NCBI GenBank assembly: GCA_000218745.1
Contig: GL947595.1
Span: 806,532 to 870,531 of the forward strand
Direction: 5' to 3'
Length of the DNA: 64,000 bases
DNA from: Prochlorococcus marinus bv. HNLC2
GTDB taxonomy: Bacteria > Cyanobacteriota > Cyanobacteriia > PCC-6307 > Cyanobiaceae
Shown here: piece by piece, positions 9,211 through 18,339 of the stretch
Layout: the number at the start of each line of letters is the position of its first letter
How positions within the stretch are numbered: position 1 is the stretch's first letter
Program-made: the position numbers and the translations under genes
The notes under the pieces: model-generated
The model's database searches: none
Seen by the model: the letters and a program-made list of their open reading frames with translations, nothing else
Told to the model about the DNA's origin: nothing

Positions 9211-10155
9211 CTATCTATATTCATTAAATATTTCTTCAAGTATTTTTTCTGCTCCTTGTATTTTTAGTTTATTAGCTAGATCTTTTCCAATTCTTTCAGG
9301 ATCTGTTGAAGGGCCAATTGATTTATCTTTAATAAGTTTCTTTCCATCAATAGAAGCCACCATTCCAGTAAGAAATATTTGGTTATTTTTTATTCCACTA
9401 TTAACCCCAATAGGTACTTGGCAACCGCCCTCTAATTCTCTTAAAAATGATCTCTCTGCTAAGCATCTTTTACTAGTCTCTTCATGAGTTAGAACTTGAA
9501 TTATTTTTAAAACATCATGATTATCTGATTTACATTCAATCCCTAATGCTCCTTGGCCTACAGCATGAAGAGAAATCTCGCTTGGAATTAATTGATGTAT
9601 TCTTGATTCAAATCCCAACCTTTTTAATCCGGCTGCAGCAAGAATGATACAGTCAAACTCTCCTGAATCTAACTTTTCTAAACGAGTGATTACATTTCCT
9701 CTGATGTCTTTAAAAATAAGATTAGGAAAATTAAATTTTAATTGTGCAAGCCTTCTAAGTGAACTTGTCCCAACAATTGATCCTGATGGTAAATTCTCTA
9801 ATTTATAAGACTCATTTTTCTTATTAATAACAAGTGCATCAGAAGGATCCTCTCTTTTTGTGATACATCCTAAAGTTAATCCATCAGGCAAATTAGTTGG
9901 TAAATCCTTTAATGAATGAACTGCAATATCAGCTTTATCTTGAAGCATTTGAGTTTCGAGTTCTTTAGTAAATAATCCTTTATCGCCAATTTTTGCTAGA
10001 GCGACGTCAAGAATTTTGTCTCCTTGAGTTGCCATGGCTTCAATATTAACCTCTATATTAGGTATGTTTCTTTCTAATTCCTCCTTTACCCATAAAGTTT
10101 GAACCATAGCCAACTTGCTTCTTCTTGTAGCAATTCTTATTTTTGTAATAGCCAT
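9211..10155 (-). CDS. hemC: Hydroxymethylbilane synthase (porphobilinogen deaminase)
   Basis: Joins four porphobilinogens into hydroxymethylbilane in the common pathway to haem, chlorophyll and corrinoids. The 314-residue protein starts with the typical [11 protein letters not shown] block, has LATQGDK-like [10 protein letters not shown] and HSLKDLPT motifs, and the GGCQVPIG motif whose Cys245 carries the dipyrromethane cofactor. Length is normal. It sits just downstream of the sigma factor gene on the same strand with an 88-base gap, so they may be co-transcribed. Confidence 0.96.
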   Translation of the reverse strand: MAITKIRIATRRSKLAMVQTLWVKEELERNIPNIEVNIEAMATQGDKILDVALAKIGDKGLFTKELETQMLQDKADIAVHSLKDLPTNLPDGLTLGCITKREDPSDALVINKKNESYKLENLPSGSIVGTSSLRRLAQLKFNFPNLIFKDIRGNVITRLEKLDSGEFDCIILAAAGLKRLGFESRIHQLIPSEISLHAVGQGALGIECKSDNHDVLKIIQVLTHEETSKRCLAERSFLRELEGGCQVPIGVNSGIKNNQIFLTGMVASIDGKKLIKDKSIGPSTDPERIGKDLANKLKIQGAEKILEEIFNEYR

Positions 10156-10243
10156 TAAAAATATTAATTTATTTTAGATTAAAAGAAAGGAGCACAAATT
10201 TATCAATATAAGTTTGCAACTTAATGAAGATAAATTAATTTTA

Positions 10244-11400
10244 TTATTTTATATATTCTTTTAAAACACCATTTCTATTTGGATGCCTTAATTTTCGGAG
10301 AGCTTTAGCTTCTATCTGCCTAATCCTTTCTCTTGTAACATCAAAAATCTGTCCTATCTCTTCAAGTGTTTTCATCCTCCCATCATCTATCCCATAACGC
10401 AGTCTAAGAACATCTCTCTCTCTAGGACTTAAAGTTGCTAATACACCTTCTAAATCCTCCCTTAATAATGTTTTGGATACATCCTGTTCTGGATTCTCAA
10501 TATCAGCTTCTATGAAATCTCCTAACCTTGAATCCTCTTCTTTACCAATGGGAGTTTCTAAAGAAATAGGAAGTTGAGCACTTTTGGCTATGAATCTTAA
10601 TTTCTCAATTGTCATTTCCATACTTTCAGCTATTTCTTCTTCACTAGGTTTTCGTCCAAATTCTTGACTTAACACTTTGGTAGTTTTTTTTATTCTGGAT
10701 ATGGTTTCATATAAGTGAACGGGTAATCTAATAGTTCTACTTTGATCAGCAATTGCTCTTGTAATTGCCTGTCGAATCCACCATGTGGCATAAGTAGAAA
10801 ATTTATATCCTTTCTCATGATCAAATTTTTCTGCTGCCCTAATAAGACCTAAACTCCCTTCTTGAATTAAATCTTGAAAGGATAAACCTCGGTTCATATA
10901 TTTCTTAGCAATTGAAACTACTAGTCTTAAATTAGATTGAACCATTTTTTCTTTAGCTCTTCTTCCCAATAGTAATCTTCTTCTAAATTTAGAAAGAGGC
11001 ATATCAATTAACTCCGCCCACTCTCTGACAGTGGGGAAATGCCCCTTCTCTGATTCATACTGTGTAGCTAATTCTTCAAGTTGCAGTAAATCTGCAATTT
11101 TTCTTGCAAGTTCAATTTCCTCATCAGGTCTTAATAATCTTATTCTTCCAATCTCTTGTAAATAAACTCTTATTGAATCTTCTGTATAAATCCCTTTTGG
11201 TCCAAGTTTTATGTTGGCTAGATTTTTTTCGTCATCTTCAGAAGGATTTTGATTATTATTTTCTAATTCATTATCATTATTGACTACTTTCTCAACTGTA
11301 TTATTATTAATTCTGTTTCTGCAGATGGGTTAATATTTTTATTTAACTTTTTCTTAGAGCGTGACTTTGAATTTTTTGACTCTGCAGCTATTGGACACAT
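10244..11400 (-). CDS. rpoD: RNA polymerase sigma-70 factor, principal or group 2 (RpoD/SigA type), frameshifted near N-terminus
   Basis: Regions 1.2 to 4.2 are all present: [13 protein letters not shown] (1.2), [16 protein letters not shown] and FQDLIQEG (2.1-2.2), [15 protein letters not shown] (2.3-2.4), then [14 protein letters not shown] and the region 4.2 helix-turn-helix [17 protein letters not shown]. The frame is open from 10244 to about 11316. The natural ATG at 11400 follows a good AAAGGAG ribosome site and begins MCPIAAESK with a basic tail, but reaches a stop unless one A is added to the AAA at 11316-11318, giving [15 protein letters not shown]. Total about 385 residues. Whether this is the vegetative factor or a group 2 paralogue cannot be settled here. 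Confidence 0.88.
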
Positions 11401-11480
11401 AATAGACTCCTTTCTAGGGTGAATTTAACTAAATAAAACTTTAATTACGGTAATTTCGCACATTTAGTAGTAAAAAGTTG

Positions 11481-11510
11481 CTTTGAGAACGAATGTATCT
11501 ATTCTCAAAG
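11481..11510 (+). terminator. Hairpin followed by T-run (candidate terminator)
   Basis: A perfect 9-bp stem, CTTTGAGAA (11481-11489) with TTCTCAAAG (11502-11510), closes a 12-base loop and is followed at once by TTTTT on the plus strand. It looks like an intrinsic terminator, yet no plus-strand gene ends here, so it may end an unannotated RNA or block read-through toward priA. On the minus strand it lies about 80 bases upstream of the sigma factor start and could sit in its leader. Confidence 0.45.
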
Positions 11511-11686
11511 TTTTTGATTAAAAAAAGTGCTTGTAAAATGTTGAAAAAATTAATTAGTGTTATAAATTACCTAGAGCAAAAAGTTTAGGGCTTTCTCAGA
11601 CTGGCAGATCTTTTTGAATTATATTCATTGATCAGAGCTTCATGTCTTCCCTGAGAACTTGATGCGGACAATGTGCAAAAACACTT

Positions 11687-11701
11687 TGTGGAATGTTCAA
11701 C
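11687..11701 (-). promoter_or_regulatory. Copy 1 of a shared 13-15 base intergenic word
   Basis: On the minus strand this reads GTTGAACATTCCACA. The same 15 bases occur at 57936-57950 and 13 of them at 58169-58181, both before csoS1. Here it ends 22 bases before the priA start codon. It may be a protein-binding site or an RNA motif. Confidence 0.45.
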
Positions 11702-11723
11702 AATCCAATACTAAGAAAAAGTT

Positions 11724-13985
11724 TTGAAGCTCGCAACTAATAATCCAAGTCAACATCCAAAAGTTTATAGCGTTTTGATCGATTTTGGTAGATATAGCAA
11801 CAGTTTTGATTATATAGATGGAAATTCTTTAGGGGTAGAAATAGGGGATATTGTTCTAGTGAAAATTAAAGGTAGAGTGATTACGGGATTAGTCATTAAA
11901 GAAAACTTATTTACAGAAAAATTTGGTTTTAATACGGAATTCAAATATTCTTTTATCGAAAGAATTATTCAGAAAAAAGTTTTTTATAAATGGTGGGGAG
12001 ATTGGATAGAGGATTTAGCTCGTGATCATAAGGTAAACATTATAAAAATGTTTAAAACAGCTTTACCCCCAGGTTGGTTTAGTAAATCAAATGTAATCAA
12101 TAAAAGTATTTCTTCAAATTTCTGGATACTAATAACCCCTAATGTAAATTATCAATCTAGGGATTTAACCAATAGGCAATTATTATTAATTCAAAAAATT
12201 AATTCTGCGGGAGGTCTTTGGCAAAGTGACTTAATAAAATTTGGATTTAGCTCAACCTTAATTAATTCATTAATTAAAAAGAATTTGATTAAAAAAATAA
12301 GCCGATCAAAAATAGATAATTTACCTTTGACATCATTTGAAAATAATTTTAAAGAAAATCAAATTCCTTCACTTACTTATCAACAAAAAGAAGCAATATC
12401 AAAAATAAAAAAAATGAAAGAAGGTGAATCTTTACTATTGTGGGGAGAAACTGGTTCTGGGAAAACAGAAATTTATTTAAGAATTACTAAAAGTTTTTTA
12501 GAACAAAATAAAAGTTGCCTAATAATGGCTCCAGAAATTGGTTTAATTCCACAATTAATAGATAGATTTTCTAATAGATTTAAAAAAAATATTTTTGAAT
12601 ATCACAGTAATTGTTCCTCAAAACAACGTCAATTGGTTTGGCGAAAAATATTGGAAGATAAAGAACCCTTAATTGTAATTGGAACTAGATCATCAATATT
12701 TTTGCCTATAAGAAATCTAGGGGTGATAATAATTGACGAAGAACATGATAACTCTTACAAACAAGAGACTCCTATGCCATGTTATGACGCAAGAGAACTT
12801 GCCTTAGATAGAGCGAAAAGAGATGGCGTAAAAATCATATTTGGAAGTGCTACTCCTTCTCTAAATACTTGGAAGCAAGTTAAATATGAAAATAAATTTA
12901 AGTTAGCAAGAATGAAAGAAAGGATATCAATTGCCAAAGTTCCAGAAATAAAAGTTATAGATATGCGAGATGAATTTAAAAAAGGAAATAAAAAAATTTT
13001 TAGTAAAGAACTTTTTAAGTCACTTAGAAATTTGAAAGAGAAAAAAGAACAGGCAATTATCTTAGTTCCAAGGAGAGGATATAACGGATTTTTAAGTTGT
13101 AGAAATTGCGGTTTTGTTGTTAATTGTCCAAATTGTGATACTGCTTTAACGGTTCATATTGGTATAAAAGGGAAAAAATGGCTTAATTGTCATTGGTGTG
13201 ACTTTAAAAGTCAGTTTATTAATGTTTGTCCAGATTGCCACTCAAATGCTTTTAAGCCATTTGGAATCGGGACCCAAAAAGTTGTTGAATCCTTGAAAGA
13301 AGAAATGCCCGAATTAAAACTACTAAGATTTGATAGAGATACTACATCGGGGAAAGAAGGTCACCGAAAAATTCTTTCTGAATTCTCTAAAGGTAATGCA
13401 GATGTAATTATAGGAACGCAAATGCTTGCTAAAGGGATTGATATTCCAAATGTTACTCTTTCAGTTGTACTTGCATCAGATAGCTTACTTAATCGTCCTG
13501 ATTTGGCAACGGAAGAAAAAGCATTACAATTATTTCTACAGTTGGCTGGTAGATCAGGAAGAGCAAATAAAGAAGGTGAGGTAATTCTTCAAACATATCA
13601 ACCTAGTCATCCTGTAATTTCCTTTCTAAAAAAAAGGGATTATGAAAGTTTTTTAAACGAAAGTTTGAAATTAAGAAAAGATTTAAATTTATTTCCTTTT
13701 TGTAGAGTTTGCCTTCTAAAGATCTCTGGTTTTGATAATGCCTTAACAGAACAAACTGCGAATAAATTATCAGAATATTTAACACCTTTGTGTTTAAGAA
13801 AAAAATGGAGTTTGATAGGACCTGCTCCAAGTATGATCCCGAAAATTGGCAAAAAGTTTAGATGGCAAATATTAATTTATGGTCCAGATAAAACTGAATT
13901 GCCAATACCAACAGAAAAATCTCTATGGGATTTTATTCCAATAAATATTTTTCTAACAATCGATGTTAATCCTGTAGAAATTTAA
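11724..13985 (+). CDS. priA: Primosomal protein N', replication restart helicase PriA
   Basis: A 753-residue 3'-5' DNA helicase that reloads the replisome at stalled forks. Walker A GETGSGKTE is at residues 241-249, Walker B/DEEH at 338-341, and between the helicase lobes lies the PriA zinc-binding cassette with eight cysteines (CRNCG, CPNC, CHWC, CPDC). The C-terminal lobe has GRSGR (motif VI). The N-terminal DNA-binding domain is shorter and more divergent than in E. coli, as in other cyanobacteria. TTG 11724 is the only sensible start near the conserved N-terminus. Its last 4 bases overlap the convergent downstream gene. Confidence 0.94.
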   Translation: MKLATNNPSQHPKVYSVLIDFGRYSNSFDYIDGNSLGVEIGDIVLVKIKGRVITGLVIKENLFTEKFGFNTEFKYSFIERIIQKKVFYKWWGDWIEDLARDHKVNIIKMFKTALPPGWFSKSNVINKSISSNFWILITPNVNYQSRDLTNRQLLLIQKINSAGGLWQSDLIKFGFSSTLINSLIKKNLIKKISRSKIDNLPLTSFENNFKENQIPSLTYQQKEAISKIKKMKEGESLLLWGETGSGKTEIYLRITKSFLEQNKSCLIMAPEIGLIPQLIDRFSNRFKKNIFEYHSNCSSKQRQLVWRKILEDKEPLIVIGTRSSIFLPIRNLGVIIIDEEHDNSYKQETPMPCYDARELALDRAKRDGVKIIFGSATPSLNTWKQVKYENKFKLARMKERISIAKVPEIKVIDMRDEFKKGNKKIFSKELFKSLRNLKEKKEQAIILVPRRGYNGFLSCRNCGFVVNCPNCDTALTVHIGIKGKKWLNCHWCDFKSQFINVCPDCHSNAFKPFGIGTQKVVESLKEEMPELKLLRFDRDTTSGKEGHRKILSEFSKGNADVIIGTQMLAKGIDIPNVTLSVVLASDSLLNRPDLATEEKALQLFLQLAGRSGRANKEGEVILQTYQPSHPVISFLKKRDYESFLNESLKLRKDLNLFPFCRVCLLKISGFDNALTEQTANKLSEYLTPLCLRKKWSLIGPAPSMIPKIGKKFRWQILIYGPDKTELPIPTEKSLWDFIPINIFLTIDVNPVEI

Positions 13986-15088
13986 GATGGTAGTTCAGGT
14001 AGATTTGAACCAATTTCAAATCTATTTCTACGGATAAAGTAGGCTATAAATACTAATAAAATTACAATTAATGTTCCTAATATAAATTTATTCCAATACC
14101 AATAAGAGAATTCAATAGTATTATTGCTTCCTGGAATTAATTTCCAGTAAATAATATTTTTATTAGTAGAAATTTGATCATTTTTATTTAATATATTGGT
14201 TTTAGAGGGGTTTATAATATTTATAATTATTTCTAAATCATCAATTTTATTAAGATTAATTAGATCAAAATTTATTTGATAGCTTCGTTTCTCTAAAAAT
14301 AAATAGTTCTTTTTGAAATACCTAATTGTCATATCATTTAAGTCGATATTAATTGTATTTGAAATTATTTTTAGAATTTTATTAATAAATAATTCAGCAT
14401 CATTTAATTTTAAATTTTTCTTAATCAGTAGTAAATTTTTATCATCAATTCTAAGTTGATTATTTGGAAAAGTTGCTTTAAATTTTTCTTCAAGTTTTAT
14501 TTGCCAAGGTATTTTATTTATATATTTACTTTCTATTCTTAAATCTATATTTAATGCATCAATATCTCTAAGATCTAATGAGTTATCAATTTTTACACAA
14601 CCACTTAAAAGATTTAACAATATTATCAGTAAAAAAAAAGTAAATATAATAAAACCTTTTTGAAAAGATTTTGTCTCTCCTGTTGGAGTATTTGTAATAT
14701 TTATATATTTCTCTTCTTTAGGAGAATTTTTTAAAATTTTTTGAGGTAGAGATGAACTTCTTTTAGTAATAAGATTACTTTCAAATTTTATATTCCAATT
14801 TTCAGGTATTTGCAGATTAGGGGATTTTAATATTTGCATAAGCGAGAGTGCCTCGTCTCTAATGTGGGAATATTTTGATTTTGTTAAGGGCTTACATAAA
14901 TCTATAGCCTCTTCATTTTTATTTACTCCGCTTAAGGCTGTAATAAGCAACATCCTTATATTAATGCCCTCAAGAGTATTAACTTTAAAATAATCTACTT
15001 TAGGGGAAAGGATTTTAATACATAAATTATATTCGCCTTTACTTAAAGCAAGTTCAGCATCTTTTATTACTTGCTTATAATCACTCAT
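13982..15088 (-). CDS. DUF3153 membrane protein with helical N-terminal domain
   Basis: A 368-residue cyanobacterial protein. Residues 1-115 are helical and TPR-like (repeated Ala/Leu pairs, AIDLCKPL). A basic linker leads to a transmembrane helix near residues 145-165 ending LLSGCVKI, then a DUF3153-like domain with many short beta segments, and a second transmembrane helix near 335-355 followed by a basic tail. The LSGC sequence resembles a lipobox but is internal. Function unknown. It is 2 bases downstream of argB on the same strand and probably in the same transcript. Confidence 0.7.
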   Translation of the reverse strand: MSDYKQVIKDAELALSKGEYNLCIKILSPKVDYFKVNTLEGINIRMLLITALSGVNKNEEAIDLCKPLTKSKYSHIRDEALSLMQILKSPNLQIPENWNIKFESNLITKRSSSLPQKILKNSPKEEKYINITNTPTGETKSFQKGFIIFTFFLLIILLNLLSGCVKIDNSLDLRDIDALNIDLRIESKYINKIPWQIKLEEKFKATFPNNQLRIDDKNLLLIKKNLKLNDAELFINKILKIISNTINIDLNDMTIRYFKKNYLFLEKRSYQINFDLINLNKIDDLEIIINIINPSKTNILNKNDQISTNKNIIYWKLIPGSNNTIEFSYWYWNKFILGTLIVILLVFIAYFIRRNRFEIGSNLPELPS

Positions 15089-15090
15089 TA

Positions 15091-15942
15091 CTATGCATTA
15101 ATCATTGTCCCTATACCAGCATTAGTAAAGATTTCTAATAAAAGCGCATGTTCTATTCTTCCATCAATAATATGTGCAGCTTTTATACCTTGAGCTAGAG
15201 CTCTAATACAACATTCAGTTTTTGGCTTCATTCCATCTGAGATAATATTTTCTTCTATGCACTTTCTAGCTTCTTTAAGATTGATTTGTTTCATAAGACT
15301 ATTATGATCTTTTTTATCTTTTAAAATGCCTGGGGTATCTGTAAGTAGGATTAATTTTTCAGCATTTATTGAGGCGGCTACCTCTCCTGCAACATAATCT
15401 GCATTAATGTTAAGATTCACACCTTCTTTTGATGATCCAATACTTGAAATTACAGGTATATGACCATTCTCAATTATGGGATCTAATATTTTTGAATTTA
15501 TTTTGGAAATATCACCAACAAGTCCGTGTGATTTACTTGCTAATTCTCTAGCTTTAATTAAATTTCCATCTAATCCAGATATTCCAATAGCTGATGCACC
15601 TGTTTTATTTATTCCTTGAACGATTTTTTTATTTACTCTTCCCATTAAAACCATTTCAACTATTTCCATTGTTTTTTCATTTGTAACTCTTAATCCGTTC
15701 TCAAATTTTGGTTCTATGTTTAATTTTTTTAACCAAATATTTATTTCTGGACCACCTCCATGAACAATTACTGGTCTTACGCCAACGATTGAGAGAAGTG
15801 CAATATCTCTAAATACAGCATCTCTAAGAATATTATGATTCATTACTGAACCACCATATTTGATTACAATTTTTCTCCCAGAAAAACTTTGAATATAGGG
15901 AAGGGCCTCACTTAATATTGAGACTCTTTGTGAATCATCCAT
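15091..15942 (-). CDS. argB: N-acetylglutamate kinase
   Basis: Phosphorylates N-acetyl-L-glutamate in arginine synthesis; in cyanobacteria this enzyme is the target of PII, which relieves arginine feedback. The 283-residue protein has [10 protein letters not shown] near the N-terminus, [11 protein letters not shown], and [12 protein letters not shown], the substrate and ATP motifs of the family, with a C-terminal arginine-site region (GIGTMI). Length is typical for a cyanobacterial ArgB. It begins the pair with the DUF3153 gene. Confidence 0.96.
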   Translation of the reverse strand: MDDSQRVSILSEALPYIQSFSGRKIVIKYGGSVMNHNILRDAVFRDIALLSIVGVRPVIVHGGGPEINIWLKKLNIEPKFENGLRVTNEKTMEIVEMVLMGRVNKKIVQGINKTGASAIGISGLDGNLIKARELASKSHGLVGDISKINSKILDPIIENGHIPVISSIGSSKEGVNLNINADYVAGEVAASINAEKLILLTDTPGILKDKKDHNSLMKQINLKEARKCIEENIISDGMKPKTECCIRALAQGIKAAHIIDGRIEHALLLEIFTNAGIGTMINA

Positions 15943-15983
15943 TTTAAAAATATTTTGATATCAAATTTTAGATAATAAACCTA

Positions 15984-16520
15984 TTATATTTTGTAAAATA
16001 GTATAAGGTCTAATTTCGTTTTATTATCATCGAATATAAGTTCTGATTCAAGGCCTTTAGCAAAAAATCTTTCTATCCTATCTTTCTTTTTAATCCAATC
16101 TTCTTTAGGAACAGCATTAATCTCAAAATGCATTCTAAGACCATTTTTTTCATCTTTGGTTATTTCTTCAAGTTCTACTAATTGAGGAGGATTATCAAAA
16201 TTCCATAAATTTAAAGCTTCTAGAGATGATTCTAAATGCGCTTGAATTCCATATCTCCACTTGGTTACATCTTTGACAAGATTAGTTAGTTCTTCAGGTC
16301 TATTAAATTTATTAGAAGAAAAATTATCCTTGTTAATCAAGTATACGGGAGGTATTTCAGTGGTTTTTAAAGCTAAGCCAATTAGAAATATTGGTACTCC
16401 ATAAAAGAAAGTTGGGACACTTAAATTTACTGAGTCTGTGAAGTATGCAGTCATCCCAATAATAGATAGTGAACCTCCTGTTATAATTATTAAATTAGCT
16501 GGGGAGTATAGATTCTTCAT
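15984..16520 (-). CDS. DUF2854 membrane protein
   Basis: A 178-residue protein of a family found in cyanobacteria and plastids. Two adjacent hydrophobic helices near residues 9-28 and 35-52 form a membrane hairpin, followed by a soluble C-terminal domain containing DVTKWRYGIQAHLESSLEAL, the most conserved part of the family as I know it. No enzymatic motif is visible. It probably sits in thylakoid or plasma membrane. Function unknown. Transcribed with argB on the same strand, 41 bases upstream. Confidence 0.75.
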   Translation of the reverse strand: MKNLYSPANLIIITGGSLSIIGMTAYFTDSVNLSVPTFFYGVPIFLIGLALKTTEIPPVYLINKDNFSSNKFNRPEELTNLVKDVTKWRYGIQAHLESSLEALNLWNFDNPPQLVELEEITKDEKNGLRMHFEINAVPKEDWIKKKDRIERFFAKGLESELIFDDNKTKLDLILFYKI

Positions 16521-16557
16521 GTTTTGGGTTATTAGGAAAAGATTTTAGTGAAATTCT

Positions 16558-16747
16558 ATGCAAGGATCTGAAAAAGATTTAGAAAAATTTGTTTCGAAGC
16601 TTAGATAATGAGAGATCATGGCTTCTGAAAAATATTGATAATGGTAAATGGCCTGAAATCAGAAAGGAACTTGCATCTTTGGAAAGAGAAATTAGTAAAC
16701 TTATTCTAAGACTAAAGGATGTTGATAGCGAAATTAAAAAAAATTAA
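16558..16747 (+). CDS. Small coiled-coil protein, frameshifted
   Basis: ATG 16558 opens MQGSEKDLEKFVSKL and then meets a stop; deleting the A at 16603 lets the frame run on as DNERSWLLKNIDNGKWPEI and a strongly helical tail (LASLEREISKLILRLK) to TAA at 16745-16747, 62 residues in all. Charge and heptad spacing suggest a short coiled coil. I do not know a function. The stop overlaps the end of the convergent ssb gene by 4 bases, as real neighbours in this genome often do, which supports it being a gene. Confidence 0.6.
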
Positions 16748-17199
16748 AATGGTATTTCATCAACTTCAGGAACAAGTGGAGAAGAATTCCAAGATTCATT
16801 GCCTAAATTATTTAAATCATCGTTACTATTATTAATTACTTCTTTTGAATCTTTATTAATAGTGACAACATCTTGTTTAGTTGAATTATTTTCAGAAAGA
16901 GTAATATGATGGATTCTTGAAGCAGTAAGTTCTGCTTGTTTTTCCTTGGTGCCATCTTTTCTTGTCAGGTTATTCATCCTAAGACGACCCTCAATTACAA
17001 CACCTTGACTCTCTTTTAAATTATCTACCATCTCTTGAGCTATCGTTCCCCATCCTAAGATTTTTAACTCGCTTAATGGGTCATCACCACGCAAACCTTT
17101 AATTTCTACTACCATTTCAGCAATAGGAGTTTGGTTCTCTTTTGTATAACGCATTTGAGGTTCTGTTTTGACTTTGGCTTGAATTAAACAATGGTTCAT
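16744..17199 (-). CDS. ssb: Single-stranded DNA-binding protein
   Basis: A 151-residue SSB. The N-terminal 100 residues form the OB fold (MNHCLIQAKVKTEPQMRYT, VIEGRLRMNNLTRKDG), a low-complexity Asn/Ser linker follows, and the protein ends in the acidic tip DEIPF that recruits repair and replication proteins such as PriA and RecO. The start is clear, with divergent cobK beginning just upstream. Confidence 0.93.
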   Translation of the reverse strand: MNHCLIQAKVKTEPQMRYTKENQTPIAEMVVEIKGLRGDDPLSELKILGWGTIAQEMVDNLKESQGVVIEGRLRMNNLTRKDGTKEKQAELTASRIHHITLSENNSTKQDVVTINKDSKEVINNSNDDLNNLGNESWNSSPLVPEVDEIPF

Positions 17200-17226
17200 T
17201 TGTCTTTTTTATTTAAAGATATATTG

Positions 17227-18018
17227 ATGCAAAATTCAGAAAAATGCCACGAAAATGTTTGGATCCTATCAGGAACATCTGATGGGCCGATTATTGCTGA
17301 TAAATTATTAAACCTTAACTATGTAGTTTTTGTAAGCGTTATCAGTTATAAAGCAAGTTTAGTTTATCCAAAGAAAGATAAGTTACACATCATTACAGGA
17401 AAAATTATTGATGAGATAGAAGTGCATCAATTTTTAGAAAAACATCAAATAGATTTGATTATTGATGCTACGCATCCTTTCGCAATGCAGATTTCTACAA
17501 ATCTTGTAAAAGGGTGTAAAAAATTAAATAAAATGCTTTTAAGATTCGAAAGACAAAGTCAGGTTAAATCTTCATTAAATTCTAGATTTGTAGAGGATTT
17601 AAAAGGAATCAAAATTTCAGATATTAAAAATAAAAATCTTCTTTTAGCAATTGGAGCAAGATGCCTTAATGAAGTAGCGGAATACTATATGAACTTGGAG
17701 GTAAATATATATGCAAGAATCCTTGCTACAGAAGATAGTATATTAAATGGATTTTCTTCTTGTATAAGAAATTCGAACATAGCAATCTTAAATCCAAGTA
17801 AGTTTGGGGAGCATAAACTGGAGTATTCTTTATGTAAAAATTGGAATATTGATTATATTTTATGCAGAGATTCTGGTAGTTATTCACAAATGATTTGGGA
17901 GGATATATCTGAAAAAACTAATATAAAATTATTTAAATTAAGAAGACCAATAGAGAAAAGAATACAAAATATTTTTTCAGATTATGATAATTTGATAAAG
18001 TTTATTTCTAAAATCTAA
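17227..18018 (+). CDS. cobK: Precorrin-6A reductase (CobK/CbiJ family)
   Basis: NAD(P)H-dependent reductase of the corrin ring in cobalamin synthesis. The N-terminus has ILSGTSDGPIIADKL, the Rossmann-like SAM/nucleotide motif of CbiJ, followed by IDLIIDATHPFA, a family hallmark, and RDSGSYSQ near the C-terminus. The open frame extends to 17191 but that would overlap ssb; ATG 17227 (MQNSEKCHENVW) gives a normal 263-residue protein. With cobO in the window it supports de novo corrinoid synthesis. Confidence 0.88.
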   Translation: MQNSEKCHENVWILSGTSDGPIIADKLLNLNYVVFVSVISYKASLVYPKKDKLHIITGKIIDEIEVHQFLEKHQIDLIIDATHPFAMQISTNLVKGCKKLNKMLLRFERQSQVKSSLNSRFVEDLKGIKISDIKNKNLLLAIGARCLNEVAEYYMNLEVNIYARILATEDSILNGFSSCIRNSNIAILNPSKFGEHKLEYSLCKNWNIDYILCRDSGSYSQMIWEDISEKTNIKLFKLRRPIEKRIQNIFSDYDNLIKFISKI

Positions 18019-18027
18019 AATAACTAT

Positions 18028-18339
18028 ATGAATTATTTATTGATTTTATGTACAACAGTATCAAATAAATATTGTGCAGAAAAAATAGCTAGAAAATTAC
18101 TCAATGATAAGTTAGCCGCATGTGTTTCTATTAAAGAAATTAATTCTTTTTATCTTTGGGATGAAAAGATTCATAATGATTCTGAATATGAAGTAACTAT
18201 TAAAAGTAAACCTGAAAAATTAAACAATCTTATTAAATTTTTAAAGATTGAGATTGGATATGAAATACCGCAAATCATATACAAGAATTTTGAATCTGAA
18301 AGGAATTATTATCAATGGGCAGAAAAATCGATGGATTAA
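18028..18339 (+). CDS. cutA: CutA1 divalent-ion tolerance protein
   Basis: The 103-residue product has the CutA1 pattern: CTTVSNKYCAEKIARKLL at the start, LAACVSI, a WDEKI segment and the KS-rich strand before the C-terminal helix. CutA1 forms very stable trimers of ferredoxin-like fold; a role in copper tolerance was proposed from E. coli but the mechanism is unknown. It follows cobK by 9 bases and overlaps the convergent PfkB kinase by 4. Confidence 0.9.
   Translation: MNYLLILCTTVSNKYCAEKIARKLLNDKLAACVSIKEINSFYLWDEKIHNDSEYEVTIKSKPEKLNNLIKFLKIEIGYEIPQIIYKNFESERNYYQWAEKSMD

Larger units (their letters stand above)
11401..11723. other. 323-base gap between rpoD and priA with RNA-like structure
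   Basis: No coding frame is supported. The segment holds promoters for two divergent genes and at least two inverted repeats: CTTTGAGAA/TTCTCAAAG (11481-11510) and TTCTCAG at 11593-11599 paired with CTGAGAA at 11651-11657. The part from about 11580 to 11700 is less AT-rich than normal spacers here, which together with the pairing suggests a small RNA or structured leader. I cannot assign it to a named RNA family. Confidence 0.4.
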
